Source: Candidatus Methanomethylophilaceae archaeon | GTDB lineage: Archaea > Thermoplasmatota > Thermoplasmata > Methanomassiliicoccales > Methanomethylophilaceae | Direction of reading: 5' to 3' | Assembly: GCA_017540825.1 (NCBI GenBank) | Contig: JAFYAH010000055.1 | Span: forward strand, 1 to 55,241 | Length of the DNA: 55,241 bases | Shown here: positions 46,041 through 54,916 of the stretch, piece after piece | Position numbering within the stretch: the first letter of the stretch is position 1 | Layout of the letters: each line of letters opens with the position of its first letter | Notes under the pieces: generated by a model | Databases searched by the model: none | Told to the model about the DNA's origin: nothing | What the model saw: the letters and a program-made list of their open reading frames with translations, nothing else | Made by a program: the position numbers and the translations under genes

Positions 46041-48131
46041 TCGATCCGAATCCGGCCTCTCCCACGGCTCCGCCTCCTCGGCGATCCTGCCTACAAGCTC
46101 GTCGCCTCTGGACGTCCAGAAGCTCCTGTCGCAAACCAGGACCAGCCTCCTCCTCGCTCTCGAGACGGCGGTGTTGATTATCTTCAGCCCCATCCTCTCT
46201 GAGGAGCTCGTGAACCTGAAGGGGACGTCCCTCGACATGACCCCGTTGTCGGCGACGCTGAGCACCACCAGGTCCCATTCCCTGCCCTGGGAGGCATGGA
46301 CGGTCATCACGCAGTCCCTGTACCTTCCCACGGAGCGCCTGAGCAGCCTCGCCTGGTCGGCGTACGGGGTCAGTATCGCGATCGAGGACGGCTCCGGGCG
46401 CTCCGAATCCAGGAAGGCGACGACCGCGTCCTTCTCCGCGGCGTTCTCCCTCTCCTTCCTCTCCGTGCAGACCGCGTCTATGCACGAGATTCTAATGTCC
46501 CCTTCCCCCCGCCCGGTCATCCCGTTGCGGTAGACGAACCTTTCCAGGATCGCAGCCAGATTCTGGCCGAACCTGTGGGATTCGGTCAGGTCCGCTCTCG
46601 CTGTGAGGACGAATTCGGGTCCTCTGCCGGAGACGTAGTCGCGCTCCAGGGCGTCCCTTCCGGCGTCGACGAGGGTCTCGCAGTGGAGGGCGCTCATGTC
46701 CCAGAGGAACGCGTTGCGCATCCCTGAGCCTCCTCTCGCCCAGCGCTCCAGCAGCTCCCCGTCCAGCTCGCAGACCGGAGGGAGCTGCATGTGGTCCCCC
46801 AGGAATGCTATCGGGACGCCGTTCGAGAACAGCGTTATGGCGTGCATCAGGCCGCAGTATCCCGCCTCGTCGAGGAATATGCGGTCCGCGTCCAGCTCCA
46901 TGCGCCCGTCGTCGGCGGAGCCTCTGGGCCTGAAGCGCGAAATGAACTGCAGGGGCGTGCCGGCTATCACGGAGGCGTTCCTGACGCGCCTGCTGGTGCA
47001 TCTGGCAGATATGCTCTCCAGCTCGTCCTCGAGAGACGATATCATCAGCGCCACGTCGGCGTCGGACATGCTTCTGTACTCCTCTATGTCCAGCGCCGGG
47101 CGGTCCCTGTCGTAGAGGGCGGACTTCGCTTCGGCCAGCACCTCCCTCAGGTCCCTTCCGGCGCTGCAGTCGATGCGCCTGGTCCGGGAGCAGAGCGTCA
47201 GTATGGGCGCCATCTCCCTCCCCATCTCCGGCGCCAGGGAGATGGTCGCGGTCCCGTCCATCACGTCCAAGCGCTCCGAGAGGTCCTCTATCCTCCCCCT
47301 CATCCTCTCGCACGTCCTCTCGAACAGCACCTCCTCCAGGTTCCCGATGCTCTTCCTCAGGCGGTCCGCCCTCTTCTGCGCCTGGGAGTCCTCGCACATG
47401 TCTGGATGCTCCAGAAGGAACGACTTAGTCGGGATCCCGAGCCGCAGTATGCCGTTCCCGAGCTTGCTCGCGTCGAACGCCTTCAGGATCCCGCGCAGGA
47501 CCTGCTCCACGGAGTTGTTGGTCGGCGCGAACACAGCCACCTTCATCCCTTCGCGGAGGCAGGTCCGGATGCACGTCGCCAGGACGAACTGCGTCTTCCC
47601 CGTCCCAGGTGCCCCCCAAACGTACGAAAGGGGGCTGGTCAGTATGCACCGCACCGCATTCCGCTGCTGCTCCGTGGGCTCCGACCCCTCCGGGAATTCG
47701 GGCTCCCCCGCCGAAGGAGGGTCGCAGGGGATCCCGATGGAGCCCGAGTGCCTTTCCAGGAACGAAGCCACCGCTTTGACGAGGAACTTCATGTCGGACA
47801 GCACCCTCACGCGAGGATGGGCTATCGACATGGCTGACAGCACGCCCGGCCCGGGCCTGGCGACGATGGTGCGGGACACCTCGTCGTAGCGGGTGAACCC
47901 GGCGTCCTCCCCGGAGAGAAGGTCCGAGTCCACCTGGAGCATCAGGGAGCCGGTGTCCTGGATCAGCGACTGGAGGTGCAGGACGACGTAACCGTCCCTG
48001 ACGTCGTACGACGACACCTCGGTGACGCTGACCCCCATCGGCGGGTCGGTGGCGTACTGCATGTCCTCGATGTAGGAGCAGACGCGCGACGCCGATTCCT
48101 TCAGGATGTCTGGCAGTGTCTCGGGGTCCAT
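46041..48131 (-). CDS. Superfamily 1 (UPF1/DNA2-like) helicase, ending at CGA
   Basis: From ATG 48131, 696 residues to CGA 46041-46043; the standard frame adds twelve AT-rich codons to TGA 46005 and overlaps the next gene. Motifs: VWGAPGTGKTQFV (I), IFLDEAGYC (II), AFLGDHMQLPPV (III), VMTVHASQGREWDLVVLSV (V), NTAVSRARRRLVLV (VI). The N-terminal 150 residues are a beta-rich extension. Predicted DNA or RNA helicase. Confidence 0.87.
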
Positions 48132-48189
48132 GCCCGGGGAGCCGGGGAGGAGGTAAAGCGTTTTTCAGGAGAGCTTTAAGGTTGTTAGC

Positions 48190-48636
48190 TCAGGAATAGA
48201 AGCTGGAGTAGCTGGACTTGTCCTCCTCGGGCTGCGCCGGCTCGCCGGACTCGAAGTCCCCCCAGTCGACGGACTCCCTTGAGATGACCGTGTAGGAGTT
48301 GTTCCTGCTCTCGAACTTCACGGTCTCGTCGTCGACCGTCATCTTCACGTCGAAGAGGACGGACACGCAGGAGTCGGAGTAGTCGCTGTCCGGGTCGACT
48401 ATGGACCTGTCGTGCCGGAGGCAGGTGGACTTCAGCGTCCTGACTCCGAACAGGCCCTTGACCTTCTTCACAGCCCTCTGGAGGACGTATCCGCTGCCGA
48501 TGTCCAGGGCCCAGACCTCCAGGCGATCGTCGTCTGTGACGTCCATCTTGCTCCAGCCGGAAAAGTCGTCGCGCCTGGTGCCTGCGTACATCAAGTACTG
48601 CGTCTTAATCGAGATCACGACCCCCGTATCTGCCAT
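48190..48636 (-). CDS. Hypothetical acidic protein
   Basis: A 148-residue soluble protein, beta-rich (VVISIKTQYLMYAGTRRDDF, CVSVLFDVKMTVDDETVKFE) with an acidic, serine/tyrosine-rich tail (EEDKSSYSSFYS). No family is recognised. It is divergent from the protease gene at 48744, and the two promoters share the 107-base gap. Confidence 0.65.
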   Translation of the reverse strand: MADTGVVISIKTQYLMYAGTRRDDFSGWSKMDVTDDDRLEVWALDIGSGYVLQRAVKKVKGLFGVRTLKSTCLRHDRSIVDPDSDYSDSCVSVLFDVKMTVDDETVKFESRNNSYTVISRESVDWGDFESGEPAQPEEDKSSYSSFYS

Positions 48637-48743
48637 CTTGTATTTTTGTTTAAGCCATAGTCACATCGTTGCGGTTTACAAAGGCAATACCCCGGTCGAC
48701 CTCGTGGAATCTATATAAATACGGCCCAGCGCATCGCCGTCTC

Positions 48744-49619
48744 ATGTTCGCAGAGGCTTGCCGTACAGCTAAAGGCTTCACCCGTCCGGTGGCCACCTCC
48801 ATCCGCTACCAGGACGGGACGGTCACCACCGCTCTCAACTCGTTCATAATAGTCAACCGCGACGGATGGGCCCTGACCGCCGGCCACACGTTCGACACCC
48901 TGGTCAAGCATGAGAACGACCGCAAGAAGATGGAGGAGATCTCTCGCATGTCCGCGCCCGGGCAGCCCGGAGCTCCTTCCAGCCCTGTGAAGATGGATCC
49001 CAAGTTCATCCTCAACCATTCGTTCTGGTGGGGGTGGGACGGCGTCCTGATAAGCGAGGTGACGGTGGACAGGAAGATCGACATAGCCCTGGTCAAGCTG
49101 GTGAACTTCAAGCCCGAGATGGTCTCCAACTACCCCGTGTTCGCCAGTCCCGACAGCATATCCCTGGGAAAGAGCGTCTGCAGGCTCGGGCATCCCTTCG
49201 TGGACCCTCCCACGGAATTCGACCCGGTACATAACGCGTTCCGCATACCCAAGATAGACTCGGATGCCGCGATGTTCGTGAACGACGGCGTGGTGTCCAA
49301 GATAGTGACCATAAAGAAAGCGGGGAACAGCCTCATCGACGCTGTATACATGGACACGTCCACCCCCGGCTACAGGGGCCAGGCGGGCGGCCCTATCGTC
49401 GACGTCAAGGGAAGGGTCTGCGGCATGCAGATCAACACCCTGGCACTGCCCTTCGGCTTCCATTCGGCTTCGCCCGAAGGAGAGAGGAACCCTGTGGAGG
49501 ACCAGTACTGCTGCGTGGGGCGCGGCGTTCACGTGAAGACCATCAGGGAGTTCCTCGACTCGAAGAACATAAGGTACGGCTTCGAGGACTCCGACGAGGA
49601 GTACACCATACTGGAGCGA
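48744..49619 (+). CDS. Trypsin-like protease homologue with Ala in place of the catalytic Ser, ending at CGA
   Basis: From ATG 48744, 291 residues to CGA 49617-49619; the standard frame adds GGRPMR to TAA 49640. The start is leaderless, about 30 bases after TATATAAA (48712-48719). The fold is chymotrypsin-like: H48 in LTAGHTFD and D113 in KIDIALVK are in place, but the nucleophile motif G-x-S-G-G reads GQAGGP, giving A214. It should therefore not cleave peptides, yet may bind them. It lacks a signal peptide, so is cytoplasmic. The convergent neighbour is an intact homologue. Confidence 0.85.
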
Positions 49620-49624
49620 GGCGG

Positions 49625-50290
49625 TCGACCTATGCGGTAAGGGATGCCGGCCGCGTCCATGAGCCTCCTCATGCTGTCCACGTGGACGGCGATGCCCTCG
49701 CAGGAGGTCATGGTCGCAGCGGCTCCGTCGTCATTGATGTAGCGGTATCCGGTGTCCGTGAGGCGGGTGGCCACCTGCATGCCGAATATGACCCCGTCCC
49801 TGTCGAAGACGGCCCCTCCCGACTGGCCGCTTATGCCAGGCGTGGACGTCACGAACATCCTTGTGCCGGACTCGGAGAACTCCTGCGAGACGATCCCGCA
49901 GTTCCCGAAGGCGCCTGCTGAAGCCGCGTCGTCCCCCCTGTCCATGTTGTATCCTATGCGACCGACGGTCATCCCCATCAGGGCCTTTCCGGAGTTGCTG
50001 AAGGCCGGGTAATCCGTCACCCAGTCCCCGTCGAACGGCGTCAGCCTGCCCACGGCGATGTCGGACTCGGAGTCGAAGAGGACGTCGTCGACGGACACCC
50101 CTTCCCATCCCCACACGAAGCTCCCAGAACCGTCCCTCTCGTCTTCAAGGATGTGCCTGGCGGTGATTATCCACCCGGACCTGTTGACGACGATGAACGA
50201 TCCGCATCTGGGCTTGCTGGCGCTGCCAGGGTCCGTCATGAGGACCGGACGGGTGAAATCCCTCGCGCAGCCGAAGGCGGCCTCGAACAT
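49625..50290 (-). CDS. Trypsin-like serine protease with intact triad, ending at CGA
   Basis: From ATG 50290, 221 residues to CGA 49625-49627; the standard frame continues to TGA 49529, overlapping the convergent gene by 112 bases. A TATA element (TATATA, 50310-50319) is about 25 bases upstream. H46 (ITARHILE), D77 (ESDIAVGR) and S157 (ISGQSGGAV) complete the catalytic triad. N-termini of this protein (MFEAAFGCARDFTRPV) and its partner (MFAEACRTAKGFTRPV) are alike, so they are paralogues. No signal peptide. Confidence 0.85.
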
Positions 50291-50327
50291 GGGGACGGAA
50301 TCGGAATTGGCTATATATTTTTGACAT

Positions 50328-50789
50328 TCGCAGGCCGTTGGTTCCCAGCACGAACTCGGCCAGGGCATCCCCGTCCAGAGGGCGGTACGCAACGGGGTCC
50401 CAGCGATCGAAGTCGCCGCTGCGGGGGGCGGCCACGAAGCTGACGCCGCAGCTCCTTGCCCCAGCGAGGTCGGACCTGCTGTCTCCGACCATCAGGGTCT
50501 CTTTCGGGGAAGCCCCGGCGTCATCCATGCAGAGACGGATGAGGTCCCCCTTGCTGCAGGGGAAGTCGGCGCCCCTGACGCTCCGGAACAGCTCGCGTAC
50601 GTCCCATGATCCTACTATCTCCATTGCAGAGAAGGTGTCCATCATCGTGGCTATAGCCATCTCTACTCCGCTCTCATGGAGCCTTACGACCGCCGATCTC
50701 ATGTCGTCGAATATGCGCGCACCGCCGGGGCACCATGCCGAGGCGTCGGCGAGGGTCCCGTCCAGATCGAAAATCACCAGTCTGTACAT
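50328..50789 (-). CDS. HAD-superfamily phosphatase, ending at CGA
   Basis: From ATG 50789, 153 residues to CGA 50328-50330. Motif I is IFDLDGTLAD, motif II is the threonine of AIATMMDTF, and the metal motif is MVGDSRSDLAGA. The cap is short, as in small phosphoglycolate-phosphatase-like enzymes. The standard frame runs on to 50145 inside the protease gene (RFRPHVRGRLRL, shadow-like). Stopping at CGA leaves 37 bases that hold the TATA box of the protease gene. Confidence 0.82.
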
Positions 50790-50863
50790 GTCGATGCCTC
50801 GGCGGCCTGTTTCCCCTCAGACCGCCGGAGGGCAAGCTGTTTTTGAGGTTTGGATCCGCAGGG

Positions 50864-50962
50864 TCAGCGAGACTCGAGCTTCATGAACGGCTGTCCGCAG
50901 TTGGGACACATATAGAATGGGCAAAGGGACGATATTTCGCATCCGCAGTACGCACAGTTCAT
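50864..50962 (-). CDS. 32-residue zinc-ribbon miniprotein
   Basis: ATG 50962 to TGA 50864 encodes MNCAYCGCEISSLC..., with C-x2-C pairs in NCAYCG and MCPNCG, the layout of a complete zinc ribbon, and ending QPFMKLESR. A TATA element (TTATAAC on the minus strand, about 50985-50992) is 25-28 bases upstream, so the message is leaderless. It is a stand-alone gene upstream of the HAD gene. Confidence 0.68.
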   Translation of the reverse strand: MNCAYCGCEISSLCPFYMCPNCGQPFMKLESR

Positions 50963-51185
50963 GGTCAGTGGTTAACTCTCGAAGGGTTATAAGAGGTTCT
51001 GTCTTACTGTTAAATAGATTTAAAACTCATTTTTTAGTTGGAATAGAGATTTTGTCAAGCGGTTTTTCCATAGGATCCGCAGAGCAGGCGGAGAAAAAAA
51101 GAGATTATTGGAGTTTATCCGCTGTCATAGGACTCATTGAATCAGGATGGGAGGAAGGCTTGCTGGATGGGTGATGCCGCCCGCA
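50963..51185. other. Intergenic region, AT-rich, without a supported gene
   Basis: It carries the TATA box of the zinc-ribbon gene and several A/T runs (ttaaatagatttaaaactcatttttt). Beyond 51110 the sequence is the standard-code run-on tail of the GIY-YIG gene. I see no RNA gene or repeat. Confidence 0.4.
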
Positions 51186-51995
51186 TCGCTCCGAACTTTC
51201 GCCCAGGAAACAGGACAGGCGCTCCTCGGAACGGCGGTCGCGGGTCCTCGGCGAGCTCCCGTCCAGAGACGGCGCGCGACGGAAGGACGTCACGGAGAGC
51301 CGGAGCCGCCCGGCCTTGACAGTGATCTCGCATCCCTCCGACACCTTCACGGACCTCTTCCCCGAAAGCCTGCCGAGGCGCTTGGCCTTGACGACATGGG
51401 TCCCTTCGACGAGGTCCATGCTCGCTCTGGACCCCTTCTCGAGCCTGAATGCCTTGACGCCGTCCACGACCACAAGAACAGGCGAGGGGCCGTCGGCGTA
51501 GCTGAAAACCGCGCGGCGCATGGGGGCTTCCGTCCTGGTCCACGGGCGGAGGAGCCTCCTGTCGGCTATCACGAACTCGGACCCGTCATGGCAGCGCGTC
51601 CTGGAGCCCCCTGCGGTCTGGTTGTAGAGCCTGCCGCGGTCGAAAGCCGATATCAGGGCGCGCTCCAGGTCGTTCAAGGACTCGAGCGAGCAAGGGATGA
51701 CCTGGACCATGATCTTCCTGCCTTTCTTCACGTCCGAATGCACCTTCTCGTTCCCGTTCCCGGTAAGATGGTCCCTGAGCCTCGATATCACGTTGACGGA
51801 CTGTCCTATGTACCCCATGGAGAACCTGGAGAGGTCCCGGGGGACGCGCTTCCCGCCGTATACGAGAATGACGTAGCAGCCGGCGCCCTCTCTGGAGCCT
51901 ATCCCGTTCCTGCATATCGCGAGGAAGCGATCGGCAGGGACGAACTCCCCTCTCATCACCCATTCCCTGACATCCTCCGGCATCATGCATCCCAT
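51186..51995 (-). CDS. GIY-YIG-domain protein, ending at CGA
   Basis: From ATG 51995, 269 residues to CGA 51186-51188; a TATA-like element near 52013-52020 suggests a leaderless message. Residues about 40-130 form a GIY-YIG nuclease fold: CYVILVYGG, MGYIGQSVNVISRLRDHL, and the glutamate/asparagine in LERALISAFDRGRLYNQT. The remaining part is beta-rich (VVVDGVKAFRLEKGSRASMD). The first tyrosine motif is altered, so nuclease activity is uncertain. The standard frame runs 27 codons further to TAA 51105 with proline/serine/histidine-rich, non-coding-like codons. Confidence 0.72.
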
Positions 51996-52062
51996 AAACC
52001 GCACTCCCACAGTCGATAACCGGCCGCATCCCGCCAGGGCCAGAGAGTGGCGGTATTTAAAA

Positions 52063-52953
52063 TCGGGAGGGAGGGTGGCCGAAAGTGTCGGCAGCCATGG
52101 CGAGGCAGCCCTTGAGCGCCTGCTCCCCGCCCAGGGACGAGGGAACGATGTAGGTGTCGAGGTCGGAGCTCTCCTGGAAAACATAGTGTCCCCCGAGCTG
52201 CTCCCGGACGCCTTCGCGGATCATCGGGAACAGCGACATCCTCTCCATGACGCCGCCGCCCATGACGACTACGTTCGGGGAGACTATCTGCATGCAGTTC
52301 CGCACCAGCTGCGCCAGGTAGTAGGCTTCGATCTCCCAGACCGGGTCGTCGTCGGGGATGCTCTCGCCCGCTATGGAGCGCCTCTTGCCGACGGCGGGGC
52401 CGCTCGCCATGCCCTCGGCGCAGTCCGGATGGAACCTGCAGACGCTGGCCATGCGGTCGTCAGGATGCCTCGTCACCCTGGTATGCCCGCCTTCCGGGTG
52501 CAGCAGCCCGTGCAGGGGCTTCCCGTCGATGACGATCCCTATCCCTATCCCGGTCCCGACGGTGATGTATAAGACGTTCTGCTTGCCTTTCCCGGCGCCG
52601 AAGCGGGCCTCCCCCATGCATGCAACGTTGACGTCGCTGTCGATGACGGCGGGGACCCCGAGGGACTCTTCCAGGGTCTTGCCGAGAGGGTATTGGGACC
52701 AGGCTTCGCGAGGGCAGGCCAGGATCGTCCCGTAGCTGGGACCGGGCCTCAGGTCGATAGGGCCGAACGAGCCGGCGCATAGAGAAGCTATGCCTCTTCC
52801 TTCGAAGAACTCCAGGATCTTCGGAACGGAATCGGCGGGAGGGAGGGTGGGGAACCGCACCTTCTCGAGGACGGTCCCGTCCTTCCTTCCCAGAGCGCAG
52901 ATTATCTTGGTGCCGCCTATCTCGACGGCTCCGTAGATCTTTCCGTCATCCAT
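52063..52953 (-). CDS. ROK-family sugar kinase (fructokinase-like), ending at CGA
   Basis: From ATG 52953, 296 residues to CGA 52063-52065; the standard frame adds one Phe codon and TAA. The phosphate loop is AVEIGGTKIICAL, and the zinc motif GGHTRVTRHPDD...CRFHPDCAEGMASGP places it with fructokinases and mannokinases of the GmuE/ScrK branch. Catalytic aspartate is in VIDSDVNVA. The ATG overlaps the stop of the upstream gene (ATGGATGA). Cytoplasmic hexose kinase. Confidence 0.87.
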
Positions 52954-53755
52954 GAATCTTGATACTGCCCGCGCTGGTATTCATTTCTTTGGCGGCGGGA
53001 GATCCGAAGACCTGGTCGCAGATTGCCCTGCCGAGGTAGACCTGCTTGCGCCTGTCCCAGCCGCTGTCGAACGACTCCCAGAGGGCGAGCTCGGACTCGG
53101 CCATGCACTCGCAGCATATCTCGACGAAGGACTTGCGGTCGACGAACCGGGTCCAGTCCATGTGGGTGCTGATCTCGTCGAAAGCGACGCGCTTGCCGGT
53201 CTGGATCTTGAGCATCATGCTGCACTCTTCGGAGCAGAACGAGGCGTACTCCATCGCTTTGCTGTATTTCACGGCGGAAGTATCGGACAGGTTGGACAGC
53301 ACGTAGCAGAAGCGGTCCATCATGTTCCTGACCTTCACGATGTCCTTCACCTCCCCGTCGGTGAAGAGGTCCTTCCTGGACAGGAGATACATCACGTTTC
53401 CCATGGCGGCGGAAAGGTCAGGCACATGGTAGAGGAGCCTGTTGAAGAGCATGAGGAACATCTCCTCGTCCCTGCGGCTGTGCTTGTCGAGCATCTCCAT
53501 GTATCTCTTGTAGAGGCTGGGATCGGTGGCCTCCAGTCCGTCGGTGAGGGTCTCGATGTTGCTGGGGAGAGAGCAGAGGTCGCCGTCGGCAAGGTCGACC
53601 ATCATCCTGCACCTGAAGATGTCCAGGGACAGCTGGTTCAGAAGGGATCCTCTGAGCGATTCGGGAAGGTCCGCATCTGCGAATGTGGTGGTTTCTGTGG
53701 TCTTTCTCTCTATCGTCCTCTCGAGGAGCGCCTTGTCGTCTACACTGAATATCAT
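52946..53755 (-). CDS. Hypothetical helical protein
   Basis: From ATG 53755, 269 residues; GGAG lies about 13 bases upstream. Entirely helical in appearance, with cysteine-rich stretches (YASFCSEECSMM, EICCECMAES). No family is recognised. It is translationally coupled to the ROK kinase and to the small upstream gene (ATGA overlap with its read-through frame). Confidence 0.7.
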   Translation of the reverse strand: MIFSVDDKALLERTIERKTTETTTFADADLPESLRGSLLNQLSLDIFRCRMMVDLADGDLCSLPSNIETLTDGLEATDPSLYKRYMEMLDKHSRRDEEMFLMLFNRLLYHVPDLSAAMGNVMYLLSRKDLFTDGEVKDIVKVRNMMDRFCYVLSNLSDTSAVKYSKAMEYASFCSEECSMMLKIQTGKRVAFDEISTHMDWTRFVDRKSFVEICCECMAESELALWESFDSGWDRRKQVYLGRAICDQVFGSPAAKEMNTSAGSIKIHG

Positions 53756-54045
53756 ATCTGTACCGCTCCTGCAGGAATCCTGTCGCAGAGGATGGAAAAG
53801 TGGTTGCAAGCCGGAAGAGTCGAAGGGTTAGAGAGAAAGAGCTCTGATGTGCATGCGATCTGATTCGTCCTCGCCTACTGGTACTCGGACCTGTAGCCGA
53901 CAGAGTGGTGCTGCAGGCTCCTGCGAGTAGGGGAGAATCTCGTCGCCACGGCGGAAAACTTGTCGGCATAGCCTGCATAGAGGGCCATCCCATCGTCGAA
54001 CATTTCGGAAATTACGCTTTTGCTGATTTCTGTCATGTTTGCCAT
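53752..54045 (-). CDS. Small protein ending at, or reading through, a TAG
   Basis: From ATG 54045, with a TATA element (TTAAATAT region, about 54066-54075) suggesting a leaderless message, the frame gives 56 residues (MANMTEISKSVISEMFDDG to VGYRSEYQ) and a TAG at 53875-53877. Reading through adds 40 residues and ends at a TGA that overlaps the next ATG as ATGA, a usual coupling geometry. Codon quality drops after the TAG, so termination there is also possible. If it terminates, this is the only TAG stop in the window. Function unknown. Confidence 0.5.
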
Positions 54046-54250
54046 GGACGGACAGAGTATCCATAAGTAGCATATTTAAGTATCGGAACGTTGGAATGGT
54101 AGAAAGGGATAAAAATATGTTATAATAATCTATTATGGTATATACAGCCATTAAATCTGACCACAGATATGTCTGCAGGAACATCCGCTTCGAAGAGGAT
54201 GATTCGGTGATTGGCATCTTTTTAAACGTCGGATTGTTTTACGAGCATCC

Positions 54251-54916
54251 ATGAAAGCAATACTCGTCAACGGAAGCCCGCGCAAGAGCTGGAACACCGC
54301 CAAGGCTTTAGACAGTGCAGGGGAGGGGCTCAGGGAGAACGGGTTCGACGTGGAGAGGATAAACCTTTATGACTATACATATAAGGGTTGCACCAGCTGC
54401 TTCGCCTGCAAGCTGAAGGACGCGAAGACGAACGGCGTCTGCGCCATGAAGGACGAGCTTCGCCCGGTCCTCGAGAAGCTCAGAGAGGTGGACGCGATAG
54501 TGCTCGGGTCCCCGGTCTACTTCAGCCAGCCGCTGGGCCAGGTCAGGTCATTCGTAGAGAGGTGGCTCTTCCCTATATATTCGTACCACTACGAGAATGG
54601 GAAGCCGCTACTGTGCAGGGACAAGGCCATACCATGCGGAATGATCTACACCATGAACCTCACAGAAGAGATGTACAAGGAATGGGGCTACGCAGAAGCG
54701 CTGAAGCAGACTCCGAAATCAATTGACGAGATCATGGGCTGCTGCGAGACTCTGAACATATTCAACACATACCAGTTCAAGGACTACTCGAGATACGACA
54801 TCACCCTGTTCGACGAGGAGGAAAAGAGGGCGTATCGCGACAGTCGTTTCGAGTCCGATCTCAAGAACGCCTTCGAACTCGGATGCAGGATCGCGAAAAG
54901 AGCGAAGTCGCTGTGA
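54251..54916 (+). CDS. NADPH-dependent FMN reductase/flavodoxin-fold protein
   Basis: A 221-residue flavodoxin fold with the FMN loop ILVNGSPRKSWNTAK and the ring motif LGSPVYFSQPLGQVRSFVER. The segment CTSCFACKLKDAKTNGVC carries the cysteines that bind 4Fe-4S in iron-sulfur flavoproteins. It resembles the protein at 33040 in layout but is not close. TATA-like TTTTTAAAC lies near 54220-54228. Confidence 0.86.
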   Translation: MKAILVNGSPRKSWNTAKALDSAGEGLRENGFDVERINLYDYTYKGCTSCFACKLKDAKTNGVCAMKDELRPVLEKLREVDAIVLGSPVYFSQPLGQVRSFVERWLFPIYSYHYENGKPLLCRDKAIPCGMIYTMNLTEEMYKEWGYAEALKQTPKSIDEIMGCCETLNIFNTYQFKDYSRYDITLFDEEEKRAYRDSRFESDLKNAFELGCRIAKRAKSL

